A stretch of 39,655 bases of DNA from Acidobacteriota bacterium (GCA_003223325.1 QHYS01000118.1:23643-63297), one strand, 5' to 3'; positions 1 through 8,225 are shown, counted from the first letter of the stretch. Notes: a model not told the origin generated them from the letters alone. Program-made: numbers and translations.

Positions 1-306
1 GCGCATCTGGGAGAGCCCGATCAACGTGCCGCCCTTATTCTGTACAACGCAACGTACGTTTTTATCGCCGTTGTCTTCAATCTGCTCTGGAGGTATGCCT
101 CTTCGGCCGAGCGCCGCCTCCTGGCGAAGGATGTGGACCCCGCGGCCGTGCAGAGGATTTCGCGCCAATATTTGCTCGGCCCTTTCTTCTAGCTCGTCTG
201 TCTCGGTTTGTCATGGTTGAGCCCTCCCGCAAGTTTGACTCTGAGTTTCGCACTCGCTTGGTTCTTTGCGCTACCACCTCATCTAGTGACATCCAGGCGA
301 AGATAG
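1..306 (+). pseudogene. C-terminal end of a TMEM175/DUF1211-type membrane channel protein, broken by in-frame TAG
   Basis: Read from base 1, the frame gives a transmembrane segment (NATYVFIAVVFNLLWRYA), then a basic linker ending in RRLLAKDVDPAAVQRISRQY, then LLGPFF and a TAG stop at 190-192. The same frame continues without a break through LVCLGLSWLSPPASLTLSF and FFALPPHLV to a stop at 304-306. This is the order seen at the C-terminus of bacterial TMEM175-family (DUF1211) proteins, a potassium-channel-like family, in which the linker is followed by one more membrane helix. The TAG stands where relatives usually carry an aromatic residue, often Tyr, so one base change from TAC or TAT would explain it. 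The gene begins before the window. It is either a nonsense pseudogene or a sequencing error. A truncated product would lack its last helix. Family assignment is from memory of the motif, without a search. Confidence 0.6.
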
Positions 307-432
307 CCCGGAATAATGAGTGGCGCGCGACGTGCAGTACTGGCGGCTTACACGGACAGGTTCTGTCTATGACACTCTAAGCGCACAAACTCGTCCCCTA
401 AAAGGCAGCGAGCCATCAGAATAATAGACGAA

Positions 433-1458
433 ATGCAGATACGGTATTCCCGGAGGCACAATCTCTGTTCGGGCCCTGCCGCGTTCTTCCGGACGCTGAT
501 TCTGGTGTCCCTTGTCTTGGCGACCGGGCGCGCACAACAACCGGCGCGGCCTTTGCCTCCTGCGCCTGGACCCGAGCCTCAGCAAAAGGCGCCGGAGCCG
601 CCCCTGCAAAGCGGCTACACAATTCAGAGCAGTGTGGACCTGGTGGTGCTCCACGTTTCGGTCACAGACGAGCACGGACAGTTTGTGCCGGGATTGAAAG
701 AAGAAAACTTCCGGGTATTCGAGGACGATTCCGAAGCGAAAATCTCGGTCCTGCGTCAGGAGGACGCGCCCGTCAGCATGGGCCTGCTGATCGATAATAG
801 CGGCAGCATGGGGGACAAACGCGAAAAGGTGAACGCGGCAGCGTTAACTTTCGTCAAGACCAGCAATCCCGATGATGAGGTTTTTGTCGCTCACTTCAAC
901 GACAAATACCATTTCGACCGCGACTTCACCAACGACGTCAACGAGTTGAAAAAGGCCCTGGAGCAAGCTGATCCCCGTAGCAGCACGGCTCTTTATGACG
1001 CCACGGCAGCCTCACTGGACCGCCTCAAGAGCGGCTATTTGGATAAGAAGGTGCTTCTAATCGTGAGCGACGGCGAAGATAACTCCAGCCATCGCAGTCT
1101 GGAGGCAGCTCTCCAGGAGGCGCAAAGGTCGAGCGCCTTGATCTACGCCGTCGGGTTACTCCGAGAGGAAAAACCGGAATCGGCCGAGCGCGACCGCCAA
1201 GCGCTTCTGGCACTGACCCGTGCCACGGGCGGGTGGGCCCTCTTCCCAGAAAACTTAGAGGATGTGGAGTTAACCTGTATTCAGATCTCACAGGACATTC
1301 GTCACCAATATACGCTCGCCTACTATCCGACGAATACGCGCAAGGATGGCTCTTTTCGCTCCCTACGAGTGCAGGTTTCGCCTGCTTCGGGAAGTGGCAC
1401 CATTTCTGCGCGAACTCGCACCGGCTATTTTGCGCAGCGCGTTTCCTCGGGCAATTAA
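433..1458 (+). CDS. Secreted VWA-domain protein (Acidobacteria VWFA-related type)
   Basis: The protein has 341 residues. Residues 1-35 form a basic start and hydrophobic stretch (TLILVSLVLATGRAQ) typical of a signal peptide, followed by a Pro/Gln-rich linker to about residue 65. The segment VDLVVLHVSVTDEHGQFV followed by GLKEENFRVFED is the hallmark start of the VWFA-related family that is expanded in Acidobacteria. The von Willebrand A fold follows, with an intact metal-ion-dependent adhesion site: DNSGSM with D121, S123 and S125, a Thr in SSTALYDA, and a Asp in SDGEDN. It probably acts outside the cytoplasmic membrane in protein-protein contact; the partner is unknown. The ATG at 433 lacks a strong ribosome site but is the only start placed just before the signal peptide. 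A second family member lies at 31563-32660, where the metal site is degenerate. Confidence 0.88.
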   Translation: MQIRYSRRHNLCSGPAAFFRTLILVSLVLATGRAQQPARPLPPAPGPEPQQKAPEPPLQSGYTIQSSVDLVVLHVSVTDEHGQFVPGLKEENFRVFEDDSEAKISVLRQEDAPVSMGLLIDNSGSMGDKREKVNAAALTFVKTSNPDDEVFVAHFNDKYHFDRDFTNDVNELKKALEQADPRSSTALYDATAASLDRLKSGYLDKKVLLIVSDGEDNSSHRSLEAALQEAQRSSALIYAVGLLREEKPESAERDRQALLALTRATGGWALFPENLEDVELTCIQISQDIRHQYTLAYYPTNTRKDGSFRSLRVQVSPASGSGTISARTRTGYFAQRVSSGN

Positions 1459-1619
1459 TCCGCGAACATCATCCGAGCCTTCCAGCCAAGTAACTGTATC
1501 TCTGCAACATCGATCACCCCCGTCTTTATTCCTCTAGCGTTCTGGCTCTTTTTCTAGAATATTTCTAGCGTTTGCGGGCTAACTTGGTTCGACAGTTTGC
1601 GGGTTTTGAGAGGCCGCCT

Positions 1620-1758
1620 ATGGTTCAAACGGTAAAGGCGAATTCCCTTGCTCGGGCTCAGCTCGAAGAGTTACGCCAGCTGAGTACCTGCGTGACAGCG
1701 AATGCCATTGAAACGTTCGGCGTTCGTATGCATAACACCGGCTTCGCCGATTCCAGTT
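1620..1758 (+). pseudogene. N-terminal remnant of an RraA-family protein
   Basis: About 46 codons from the ATG at 1620 read MVQTVKANSLARAQLEELR, then STCVTANAIETFGVRMHNTGFADSS. The pattern LxxLRQxxTCxxANAIExFxVRxxNxGFAD is the start of RraA-like proteins, a family that includes the RNase E regulator RraA and HMG-aldolase-type enzymes. After GFADSS the similarity stops abruptly and the sequence turns into an unrelated frame that resembles an outer-membrane efflux protein. The glycine-rich and metal-binding parts of the family are absent, so this cannot be functional. The open frame runs on to 1982 but that tail is not RraA-like. Confidence 0.6.
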
Positions 1759-2058
1759 GCAAATGTCGACCTGGCACAATCGCAGCTACTTCTGATTCAG
1801 GCGCAAAACAATCTGCAGGCCTCGTAGGCGGATTTGACCAGGGCGCTCGGTCTCATTCAGCAAGCCATGATGAATCGGCCGGAATTGGCTCTGGCGTCCT
1901 TCCTCTGCAAATCTCGATCCGCTGCTGCCGGCCGCGGGAAGCCCACGGCCGAGCCAAGAGCTGTCGCCTCCATTTCCTTTGACAGCGTCTCCGCTGTTGT
2001 GATAAATGCCCTGCGTAAGCACAAACGTGGCAAGCAACGCCTGACGCTGCCCAGTTGA
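1756..2058 (+). pseudogene. Fragment of a TolC-like outer-membrane efflux protein, with in-frame TAG
   Basis: In the frame starting at 1756 the sequence reads VANVDLAQSQLLLIQAQNN, then LQAS, a TAG at 1825-1827, and ADLTRALGLIQQAM, MNRPELALAS. The pattern of long amphipathic helix with QAQNNLQAxxADLTRALG, followed by xxALxNRPEL, matches the repeated coiled-coil hairpin of TolC/OEP-family proteins. The stop sits at a position where relatives often have Tyr. After the NRPEL motif the similarity fades, and the tail to 2058 (AEPRAVASISFDSVSAV onward) is not recognisable. No beta-barrel segment or signal peptide is present. This piece is joined directly to the RraA remnant upstream, so the region records at least one deletion or recombination. 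Confidence 0.5.
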
Positions 2059-2110
2059 GGCGATACGACGTTCCTACCGGGCGATCTCGACTCCAAAAAA
2101 GAGGTGGGTT

Positions 2111-3793
2111 ATGTCTCCATTTCACCAAGGTTCCGAATTTTTCGCAGGCGATAAGAAGAAGCAGGACGGGGCTGTGGGACTGAGCCGGAGATCGCTACTA
2201 AAGAATGCGGCTGGAGCCGCTCTGGGCGCGGCCGCAGTGGGCCTTACGGGCCTAAGGGGTGCGCGGGCGCAGGTGTCCGGGCTTTATACCTCTAATGAAC
2301 CGCCCGAAATTCCTCTTCCCATGGGCGCGCTGACTTATTTGGACCGCAAGCCGTACGTCCACAATATGGAGATCCACGCCCATCTTTCTGGCACCACAAT
2401 TACGGGTGGCGAGCCGCTGTGCGTCATGTGGGCGCGAGGCAAGCAAAGGTTGTTGCCGGGAGGCGCCGGTTTTGTGGATATTAGCGACGCCAAGAATCCG
2501 GCCGTGCTAAACAAAGCAGTAACTCAAAGTTCCTTTGCCTCGTGCACCTACAACACGAAAATCAAAAAATGGATCATGATGGTTACTGCGGCGCAGCCGC
2601 TGACCTCCGCTACTCCTCAGTATCCGCACGGGCAATACGATAAGGAATTGCGCGATAAGGTGCTCGCCTATAAGGGCCTCAGGGGCATTCGCACTTACGA
2701 CGTCACTGACCCACACAAGCCCAATCTCTTACAGGAATACAATACCGGGGCCAAGGGAAATGGCACTCATCACAATTTTTATGATGGTGGCCAGTATGCC
2801 TACCTCGATTGCGGTTGGGACGACCAGCTGCGTCTGGAGAATCACCAGCGCCCCTACAGTAATGCCCTGATGATCGTGGATATGTCCGATCCCGCCAACG
2901 TAAAAGAGGTCTCGCGTTGGTGGGTGCCCGGACAAAGATTAGGCGAGGAAGAGGAATACAAAAAATATCGGTTTGCCGGCGACCGTACTTCCTGGACCGG
3001 TAACCATGGCGCGATCACCGTTCCCAAGCGCGTCGAAGACGGAGGCACCGTGGGCTACGGCGGCTTTGGGGCTTTCGGCATGTACGTGATGGACCTATCG
3101 GATGTCAAGCATCCCAAGCCTTATGGGCATGTGCAGTATGAATTCGATACTTTCGGCACCATCCCGTTCCATACTTGCTTGCCCATCACTGTCGATGCGA
3201 CCCACCCTCGGCTGCAAAATATCGTCGTCGGGACGCATGAGGCCATCGAACCCGACTGCCGAGAGAATTACCACACCCCTTACGTAGTCGATGTAAAAGA
3301 TCCGCGAAATCCAAAGATCATCGGTTTCTTCCCCCGTCCGGCAGCTCCGCCCGACGCTCCCTACACGGACTTCTGCTTCGCACGTGGGCGCTTCGGCTCG
3401 CATAACACCCACTGCTGGTTGCAGCCCGGCGCCGCGAAGCCAAACATTGTCGCCATGACCTGGTTTAACGCGGGCATTCGCATTTTCGACATCTCCGATC
3501 CCGCTGCTCCCAAAGAGGTCGCCTGGTTCGTGCCGCCCCGCGATGGGGAGATAGACAAATACGAATCCTGGTGGCGGGGAACCACGGAGAACGTGTTTAT
3601 CGAGTGGGATCGCAACCTGATCTGGATCGGCACACACGAGGGTACGTATTGCCTCTCCACGCCAGCCCTGGGCAAGCCCGTGCTCGAGCCTACCAAGGTC
3701 CAGAGGTGGTCGATCCCGTTTTGTAATGTGGGCTGGGACGAGCAAACTCCCACCACTTTTTACTTTGGAAGAGGGCTCAGCCAGATGAGCTGA
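2111..3793 (+). CDS. Tat-exported LVIVD-repeat-type (beta-propeller-like) protein
   Basis: The protein has 560 residues. A twin-arginine signal is plain: SRRSLLK at residues 25-31, an Ala/Gly-rich hydrophobic stretch, and an ARA cleavage site near residue 53. The mature part contains recurrent short units of the form (F/M/R)xxDxSDxxxPxxV, for example VDISDAKNPAV, TYDVTDPHKPNL, IVDMSDPANVKEV, VMDLSDVKHPKP, VVDVKDPRNPKII and IFDISDPAAPKEV. Such LVIVD-like repeats suggest a beta-propeller exported in folded form, perhaps with a cofactor or metal; several His and Cys residues are present but no catalytic motif can be named. AGGTGG lies just before the ATG at 2111. Proteins of this type often occur near catabolic genes in environmental bacteria, but its substrate is unknown. 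Confidence 0.75.
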   Translation: MSPFHQGSEFFAGDKKKQDGAVGLSRRSLLKNAAGAALGAAAVGLTGLRGARAQVSGLYTSNEPPEIPLPMGALTYLDRKPYVHNMEIHAHLSGTTITGGEPLCVMWARGKQRLLPGGAGFVDISDAKNPAVLNKAVTQSSFASCTYNTKIKKWIMMVTAAQPLTSATPQYPHGQYDKELRDKVLAYKGLRGIRTYDVTDPHKPNLLQEYNTGAKGNGTHHNFYDGGQYAYLDCGWDDQLRLENHQRPYSNALMIVDMSDPANVKEVSRWWVPGQRLGEEEEYKKYRFAGDRTSWTGNHGAITVPKRVEDGGTVGYGGFGAFGMYVMDLSDVKHPKPYGHVQYEFDTFGTIPFHTCLPITVDATHPRLQNIVVGTHEAIEPDCRENYHTPYVVDVKDPRNPKIIGFFPRPAAPPDAPYTDFCFARGRFGSHNTHCWLQPGAAKPNIVAMTWFNAGIRIFDISDPAAPKEVAWFVPPRDGEIDKYESWWRGTTENVFIEWDRNLIWIGTHEGTYCLSTPALGKPVLEPTKVQRWSIPFCNVGWDEQTPTTFYFGRGLSQMS

Positions 3794-3969
3794 ATCGCCG
3801 CCACTCGGTATTACGGCCCCCCTTCCCGATTGCCGACCTGGAAAAGGTGCAGGAATAGCAGTAGTCCCGCGGCGATTTCCTCCGGTCAGACCCTTAGAGA
3901 GCGGTTGAGCATCGGATGTTCGGGTGGCTTGTTGCCAGTCGACCAACTGATCTAAGGTCGGAATGAGCC

Positions 3970-4347
3970 ATGATCAGAGTTCTGGTTGTCGACGATAACC
4001 AGGAGTTCCGCGCAGCTGTTCGAGATCTGCTCGAAGGCGACCAGCAAATTCGAGTCGTCGGCGAAGCTTGCGATGGCCTTCAGGCCATCAGTTTGATGGC
4101 GCACCTGCAGCCTGACCTGATTCTCATGGATATTGCCATGCCCCTGATGAACGGTCTGGAGGCTACTTCTGCCATTCGGGAGAGATGGCCGAAGGTCATC
4201 GTCATACTCATCACGGCCATACCTAGCAACTCCTATCAGCAAATTTCAGATCGCTGTGGCGCGAATGCTTTTTTACCCAAGGAAGAGATGGGCTCGCGTC
4301 TTATTCCCACGATGCATCGCCTCACTTGTGCGACCTTGCCCGGATAG
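3970..4347 (+). CDS. Single-domain response regulator (receiver only)
   Basis: The protein is 125 residues and consists of one CheY-like receiver domain with no output domain. Visible landmarks are the acidic pair D8-D9 (VVDDN), the phosphate-accepting D54 in LILMDIAMP, T82 in the LITA strand, and K104 in FLPKEE. The last residues after the Lys are short, so helix 5 is just complete. No histidine kinase is adjacent; the gene stands alone, with 176 bp upstream and a strong rho-independent terminator about 135 bp downstream. It may pass phosphate to another protein or bind a partner. The Lys is preceded by Pro as in typical receivers, so the fold is expected to be active. A NarL-type regulator lies nearby at 5915-6577 on the other strand. 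Confidence 0.9.
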   Translation: MIRVLVVDDNQEFRAAVRDLLEGDQQIRVVGEACDGLQAISLMAHLQPDLILMDIAMPLMNGLEATSAIRERWPKVIVILITAIPSNSYQQISDRCGANAFLPKEEMGSRLIPTMHRLTCATLPG

Positions 4348-4482
4348 TCCGGGAGATGGGCGTTCGAAGCGTGGCCCCGCCTTCTCTTACAGGGTTTTAT
4401 TCTGCCTATCTACAGAAATTTCGATTGTCTGCAGAATTCCGCCGGCTATCTCACTAAGTGACGCCCCTGACTTGCAGTACCT

Positions 4483-4519
4483 GCCCCACCGTTCCCCCTA
4501 AGCCGGTGGGGCTTTTTTT
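4483..4519 (+). terminator. Rho-independent terminator after the receiver gene
   Basis: A perfect 9-bp GC-rich stem (GCCCCACCG at 4483-4491 with CGGTGGGGC at 4504-4512) encloses a 12-nt loop and is followed at once by seven T residues. It is oriented for plus-strand transcripts and is the natural end for the receiver gene. The minus strand has no T-run after the hairpin, so it is not a good terminator for the convergent CoA-transferase gene. Confidence 0.88.
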
Positions 4520-4567
4520 ATCTGGCCCAAGCTTCTCGCGGAGAGTTGTGGAATCGCTGCTCGACGT

Positions 4568-5746
4568 TCAGACCACGCCGTCCTGCCGGAAACGTTGAAT
4601 CTGCTGCTGCGTGTATCCGAGTTCGGTAAGGATCGCGTCGGTATCTTGGCCCAGCGCCGGGATCGCTTCCATGCGAGGGTCTGCTCCGTCCAGGAGAATA
4701 GAGGGGAGAAGGGCTTGCAGTGGCCCCACCGGGGAAGCGACGTTTCGCCAGCGTCCCCTCGCGGCATGTTGCGGGTGAGGCAGGAGCTCTTGCACCGAAT
4801 TCGCGCGCGAGTGAGCGATGCCGGCGTGCTCGAGCCGCTCTACAATTTCCTCCAGGGTCAACGTGCGGAAAATTTCTGCAATCACAGACCGCAATGCTTT
4901 GCGATTTTCGGAACGCTGCGAATTGCTATCGAAGCGCGGATCAGCCGCGATTTCCCGGTTTAGTAGCACCAGCGCACAAAATTGCCGCCACTCCCGTTCA
5001 TTTTGAATCCCGATATTGATCTGTTTGCCGTCACCGGTGAAGTACGGCCCGTAAGGAGCGATCGACGCGTGCTCTGCCCCGCTTCGCGACGGGGCCGACC
5101 CGCCGTACAACCCGTAATACGCCGCTGGCAGCACCCATTCGCTAAGGGCATCGAATAGAGACACCTGCACGACGCCTCCTCGGCCCGTTTTTTCGCGCCG
5201 GTACAGGGCCATCAGTATCCCGCTGAACGCATACACGCCGGCTGCGATGTCTGCTGCCGAAATTCCCGCCTTGCTTGGCGAATCCGGCGTTCCAGTGATA
5301 GAAACGAGACCGGTCTCAAACTGCACCAGGAGGTCGTAAGCCTTCTTGTTTTTATAAGGGCCCTCTGACCCATAACCGCTTATCTCACATACAACGAGCC
5401 TTTCATTCCTCGATAGCATTGCCTTGCTTTTTAAACCAACTCTGTCGGCAGCGCCGGGCGCCAGGTTGTGTATGAATACGTCGCAGTCCGCCGTCAGTTT
5501 ATCTACGATTTCTGTGGCTTCAGGGCGCTTGAGGTCCAGGCTGAGACTTTGCTTTGATCGATTGAGCCAGACGAACCAGCTCGACATTCCGCGCACTTTG
5601 TGGTCATAGTCACGAGCAAAGTCGCCGCCTTCTGGACGCTCGATCTTAATAACCCGGGCGCCAAAGTCGGCCAATTGGCGGGATGCGAACGGGGCCGCTA
5701 CCGCCTGCTCCACAGACACAATTTTGATGCCTTCGAGCGGTAGCAT
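4568..5746 (-). CDS. CaiB/BaiF-type (class III) CoA-transferase
   Basis: The protein has 392 residues, the usual length for formyl-CoA transferase relatives. It opens with LPLEGIKIVSVEQAVAAPF and the family segment LADFGARVIKIERPEGGD, then SLSLDLKRPE, NLAPGAADRVGL and CEISGYGSEGPY. The catalytic Asp is D166 in SAADIAAGVYAF, the residue that forms the acyl-anhydride intermediate. The C-terminal part (PRFDSNSQRSENR, then LGQDTDAILTELGYT) is also typical. The enzyme moves CoA between organic acids; the acid cannot be told from sequence. The start ATG at 5746 has no clear ribosome site. It is a single gene with a hairpin between it and the upstream NarL-type regulator. Neighbouring DUF6152 and LVIVD-type genes hint at a catabolic role. 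Confidence 0.92.
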   Translation of the reverse strand: MLPLEGIKIVSVEQAVAAPFASRQLADFGARVIKIERPEGGDFARDYDHKVRGMSSWFVWLNRSKQSLSLDLKRPEATEIVDKLTADCDVFIHNLAPGAADRVGLKSKAMLSRNERLVVCEISGYGSEGPYKNKKAYDLLVQFETGLVSITGTPDSPSKAGISAADIAAGVYAFSGILMALYRREKTGRGGVVQVSLFDALSEWVLPAAYYGLYGGSAPSRSGAEHASIAPYGPYFTGDGKQINIGIQNEREWRQFCALVLLNREIAADPRFDSNSQRSENRKALRSVIAEIFRTLTLEEIVERLEHAGIAHSRANSVQELLPHPQHAARGRWRNVASPVGPLQALLPSILLDGADPRMEAIPALGQDTDAILTELGYTQQQIQRFRQDGVV

Positions 5747-5834
5747 TAATAGCTAAAGTTTACGAGGAGACGGCACAGAGAAGACAGCGCTCCACTCATG
5801 GTTCCAGGCAATCGCATTACGAATGTCGGGCAGA

Positions 5835-5863
5835 AATCCGAGAGCCGCTCCGGCTCTCGGATT
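5835..5863 (-). terminator. Perfect 13-bp hairpin between regulator and CoA-transferase genes
   Basis: The arms AATCCGAGAGCCG (5835-5847) and CGGCTCTCGGATT (5851-5863) are perfectly complementary around a 3-nt loop. The hairpin lies about 50 bp after the stop of the minus-strand regulator and about 90 bp before the CoA-transferase start. Only a few T residues follow on the minus strand, so it may be a weak terminator or an mRNA-stabilising structure. Confidence 0.55.
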
Positions 5864-5914
5864 GTAGCAGAGTCGGCCTGACTAAGGGTCGCCGTTACCT
5901 GACGTTTGATTTAT

Positions 5915-6577
5915 TTACGCGGCGATAATGTGATTTCGGATGGCATAGCGAACCAGTTCCGTCACCGAGTGGCAATCGAGCTTACGCATGATGTTGGCGC
6001 GATGTGTCTCGGCAGTTTTCACGCTCAATCCCAAAACGGCGCCGACTTCCTTGCTGCTTTTTCCTTCCGCCAATAGCTGCACAATTTCGCGCTGCCGGCT
6101 GGTGAGCCGCAGACGCTCCGGTTCGCCCTCCGCCTCTCTTTCTTTGGGACGCTTATCGAGATAGCCGTCGAGCACCATCCGACTGACCTTGGGGGTGAAG
6201 AAAGTCTTATTGCGGCGCAAAGCGTCAATCGCGGAGACGAGGTCGCCGCCCGCATCCGATTTCAGCAGATAGCCTCGGGCGCCGGCCTGCAGGACCTGTT
6301 GAATCAAGGGATCGGAATCGTACATGGTGAGGACCAGCACCTTCGCGTGCGGCACCCCTTTTACGATCTGCCGCACCGCTTCCAGTCCGTTCAGTGAAGG
6401 CATAGCGATGTCGATAATGACAGCATCTGGCTTGAGTCTGCTGGCTTTATCTACCGCGTCGCGGCCGTCAACAGCTTCAGCGACGACTTCCCACCCGCTC
6501 TGCTCCTCCAATAGCGCACGAAGGCCAGCCCGCACGACTTCGTGATCGTCAGCCAAGAGGATTCGGAAAGGCGCCAT
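5915..6577 (-). CDS. NarL/FixJ-family response regulator
   Basis: The protein has 220 residues when started at the ATG at 6577, which has a strong ribosome site (CGGAGGTGATC) directly before it; an upstream start at 6616 is possible but lacks this. Residues 1-120 form a receiver domain (RILLADDHEVVRAGL, phospho-acceptor D56 in VIIDIAMPSLNGLEA, Lys in GYLLKSDAG). A charged linker follows, then a LuxR-type helix-turn-helix (LTSRQREIVQLLAEGKSSK, EVGAVLGLSVKTAETHRANI, RKLDCHS). It should bind DNA as a phosphorylated dimer. No sensor kinase is next to it, so the signal is unknown. Its closest co-oriented neighbours are the unknown exported protein and DUF6152 genes, about 280 bp upstream. Confidence 0.95.
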   Translation of the reverse strand: MAPFRILLADDHEVVRAGLRALLEEQSGWEVVAEAVDGRDAVDKASRLKPDAVIIDIAMPSLNGLEAVRQIVKGVPHAKVLVLTMYDSDPLIQQVLQAGARGYLLKSDAGGDLVSAIDALRRNKTFFTPKVSRMVLDGYLDKRPKEREAEGEPERLRLTSRQREIVQLLAEGKSSKEVGAVLGLSVKTAETHRANIMRKLDCHSVTELVRYAIRNHIIAA

Positions 6578-6853
6578 GATCACCTCCGATTCATGTACTG
6601 CGGCCTCTGCGCGCACACCGGCTGGGCAGACATCTTCCAGCCCGCCGTGGGCAGCACCGGCTCTGAATTAAAGGTGACAGTATGTGGCCATGAAAAGCGT
6701 TGGCAATACAGGATTTAATCCATGGTTCGTGTCTGAACGCTGTAGATACGGGGCGTCACTTACAACGCTGACTCCCGCCACGTTCCGGCGCTTTTGCCCG
6801 GTCTCCGCAACTTAAGACCCGAGTAACGCTGCGATCCGGTTTGACAAGATGAA

Positions 6854-7738
6854 TCAGGGCTTTGCTGTTCCCACAGCAGCGTCCCTGATTTTATCGTTGA
6901 AGTGCTCCTCTTCGGAAGGGACGCAAAGCTCCTCAAAGATCGCCGCTTTCGCACGCACAAACGTAATTGTGTCGCCGACCCAAGGCGCCGTGTACGCCTT
7001 TGGATCAGTGATCGTCATGTCGAGTGTCAGCGTATCGGCATCAGGGTGGCGCCAGCGCTCGAGGAGGACCATCTGATCGCTATGAGGATTGCCGAAGTGA
7101 TCGAGCCAGGTGCGATCGTCGTAGCCGGTCGACGTTACAACGAAGGTGTCTGCGTCCCATTTTCCAATGGAGTATCCCATCCAGGCGGCATCTGGATCCT
7201 TCGGAAGTCCTCGGCCGTCGATCCAAATTTGGCGCCAGATATCGTGATACTGCATGTGTATCAGCACTCGGTCCGGGCCTTGAATTATCTCGAAGGGCCG
7301 TAGATTTGCCTCATATAGGTCGCGGGGATAGCCCATCGGGTCGCAGGTGGAAACTGCGTCATTCCCCAAGCCGGGTGCAACTGATCGGGGGCCATAGCTC
7401 GGCTTCGTCGCTTCAAACTTGGCCCTGCCCCATTCCGTGAGGGGAGGAGGATAAGTCTGGGACCTCATCTGGTCTGGAATACTCTTGTCTTTTATGTCTA
7501 GCCATTTGTCATTGAGGGCATGCCTTTCGAAATAACCAGCCTTGGTGGGCGACGACCAAACTCCGGACAGGTCATGTGCGTTATAAGGCTTGGGCTTTGA
7601 CAAGTCCTTCGACAACTCGTCCGGTTTCCAGGCCCCTGGCGCGTATCCCTTGGTGCCATAGGTCTGCGCGAACGTGACGGTCGAGATGGCGAGCACGGTC
7701 GCGAGGACGGCGAATAAGTCCATGAAGCGATTTCGCAT
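6854..7738 (-). CDS. Exported protein of unknown function, partner of a DUF6152 gene
   Basis: The protein has 294 residues when started at the ATG at 7738, which follows GGAGGGAG at good spacing and opens a signal peptide (MRNRFMDLFAVLATVLAIST, ending near TFAQ). The mature part is rich in Trp, Tyr, Asp and Pro, with segments DLSGVWSSPT, PPLTEWGRAKFEATKPSYG, STCDPMGYPRD, QGPDRVLIHMQYHDIWRQIW, IDGRGLPKDPDA, WMGYSIGKWDADTFVVTSTG and DDRTWLDHFGNPHSDQM. I have no named domain for it. In my memory, proteins of this style (lipocalin-like beta sheets with GVWxP and GxWxGDTLVVxTxG motifs) often sit beside DUF6152 genes in Acidobacteria and Proteobacteria. It lies 61 bp downstream of the DUF6152 gene on the same strand, so they are probably cotranscribed. 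Confidence 0.8.
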   Translation of the reverse strand: MRNRFMDLFAVLATVLAISTVTFAQTYGTKGYAPGAWKPDELSKDLSKPKPYNAHDLSGVWSSPTKAGYFERHALNDKWLDIKDKSIPDQMRSQTYPPPLTEWGRAKFEATKPSYGPRSVAPGLGNDAVSTCDPMGYPRDLYEANLRPFEIIQGPDRVLIHMQYHDIWRQIWIDGRGLPKDPDAAWMGYSIGKWDADTFVVTSTGYDDRTWLDHFGNPHSDQMVLLERWRHPDADTLTLDMTITDPKAYTAPWVGDTITFVRAKAAIFEELCVPSEEEHFNDKIRDAAVGTAKP

Positions 7739-7799
7739 TTTCCAACTCCCTCCTCTGATAGGCAGCCCGATTTGCTTGCGCTCGCCGGCCGCAGTCGGT

Positions 7800-8225
7800 T
7801 TACTGGCCAGGCTCGTCCGTGAGTTTGGCGCCGTTCCCCTTATGGCCTTTTTCCGGCAGAGTTCGCCCATCGGCGGTAGTGAACTCCTGAAGCTCGATGC
7901 GTGGTGCGCCCGACTTGGCCGGGTGCCCCGAAAGGGTGATCTTGTCGCCCGCCTTCAGGATATCTTTGCTCATGCCGGCCATGGAGAGTGCATGGGGATT
8001 CCCTAGCTCCGCGCCCCAATGTTCGACGCTACCTTTGTCATCCATGACGTCGAACAGGATGCCGCAATGGGGGTTGGCCCAAATCCATTCGGTTACAGTT
8101 CCCTTCAACGTAACTACCTTTTCTATGTCATAAGCCACGCCTGTTCCGTGGTGCGCGAAGAGCGGGACCCTTGCCAACAGAAGGCCGGCGATTAACGCCA
8201 AGCATATTAGGGGCTTAAGCTTCAT
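7800..8225 (-). CDS. DUF6152-family exported protein
   Basis: The protein has 141 residues from the ATG at 8225, which follows GGGAGGAATGG. The signal peptide is MKLKPLICLALIAGLLLAR up to about PLFA, and the mature protein starts HHGTGVAYD. The family pattern is clear: AHHG near the start, VVTLKGTVTEWIWANPH, a Trp-containing strand (VEHWGAELGNPHAL) and KAGDKITLSGHPAKSGAPRIEL. These are small beta-barrel (OB-like) periplasmic proteins of unknown function. The His pair just after the cleavage site could bind metal, but this is inference. It leads a likely two-gene unit with the unknown exported protein downstream. Confidence 0.82.
   Translation of the reverse strand: MKLKPLICLALIAGLLLARVPLFAHHGTGVAYDIEKVVTLKGTVTEWIWANPHCGILFDVMDDKGSVEHWGAELGNPHALSMAGMSKDILKAGDKITLSGHPAKSGAPRIELQEFTTADGRTLPEKGHKGNGAKLTDEPGQ

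Noticed and set aside
190-1827. TAG read as an amino acid (recoding), since both broken genes have TAG where Tyr is common
   Set aside because: TAG ends several intact genes here (3970-4347, 18954-20567, 11373-12224, 39011-39352), so it is a normal stop. Two pseudogene stops at similar positions are best seen as coincidence.
1572-1982. One continuous 136-residue gene
   Set aside because: Only the first part is family-like; after about 1758 the true similarity moves to another frame, so the long frame is accidental.
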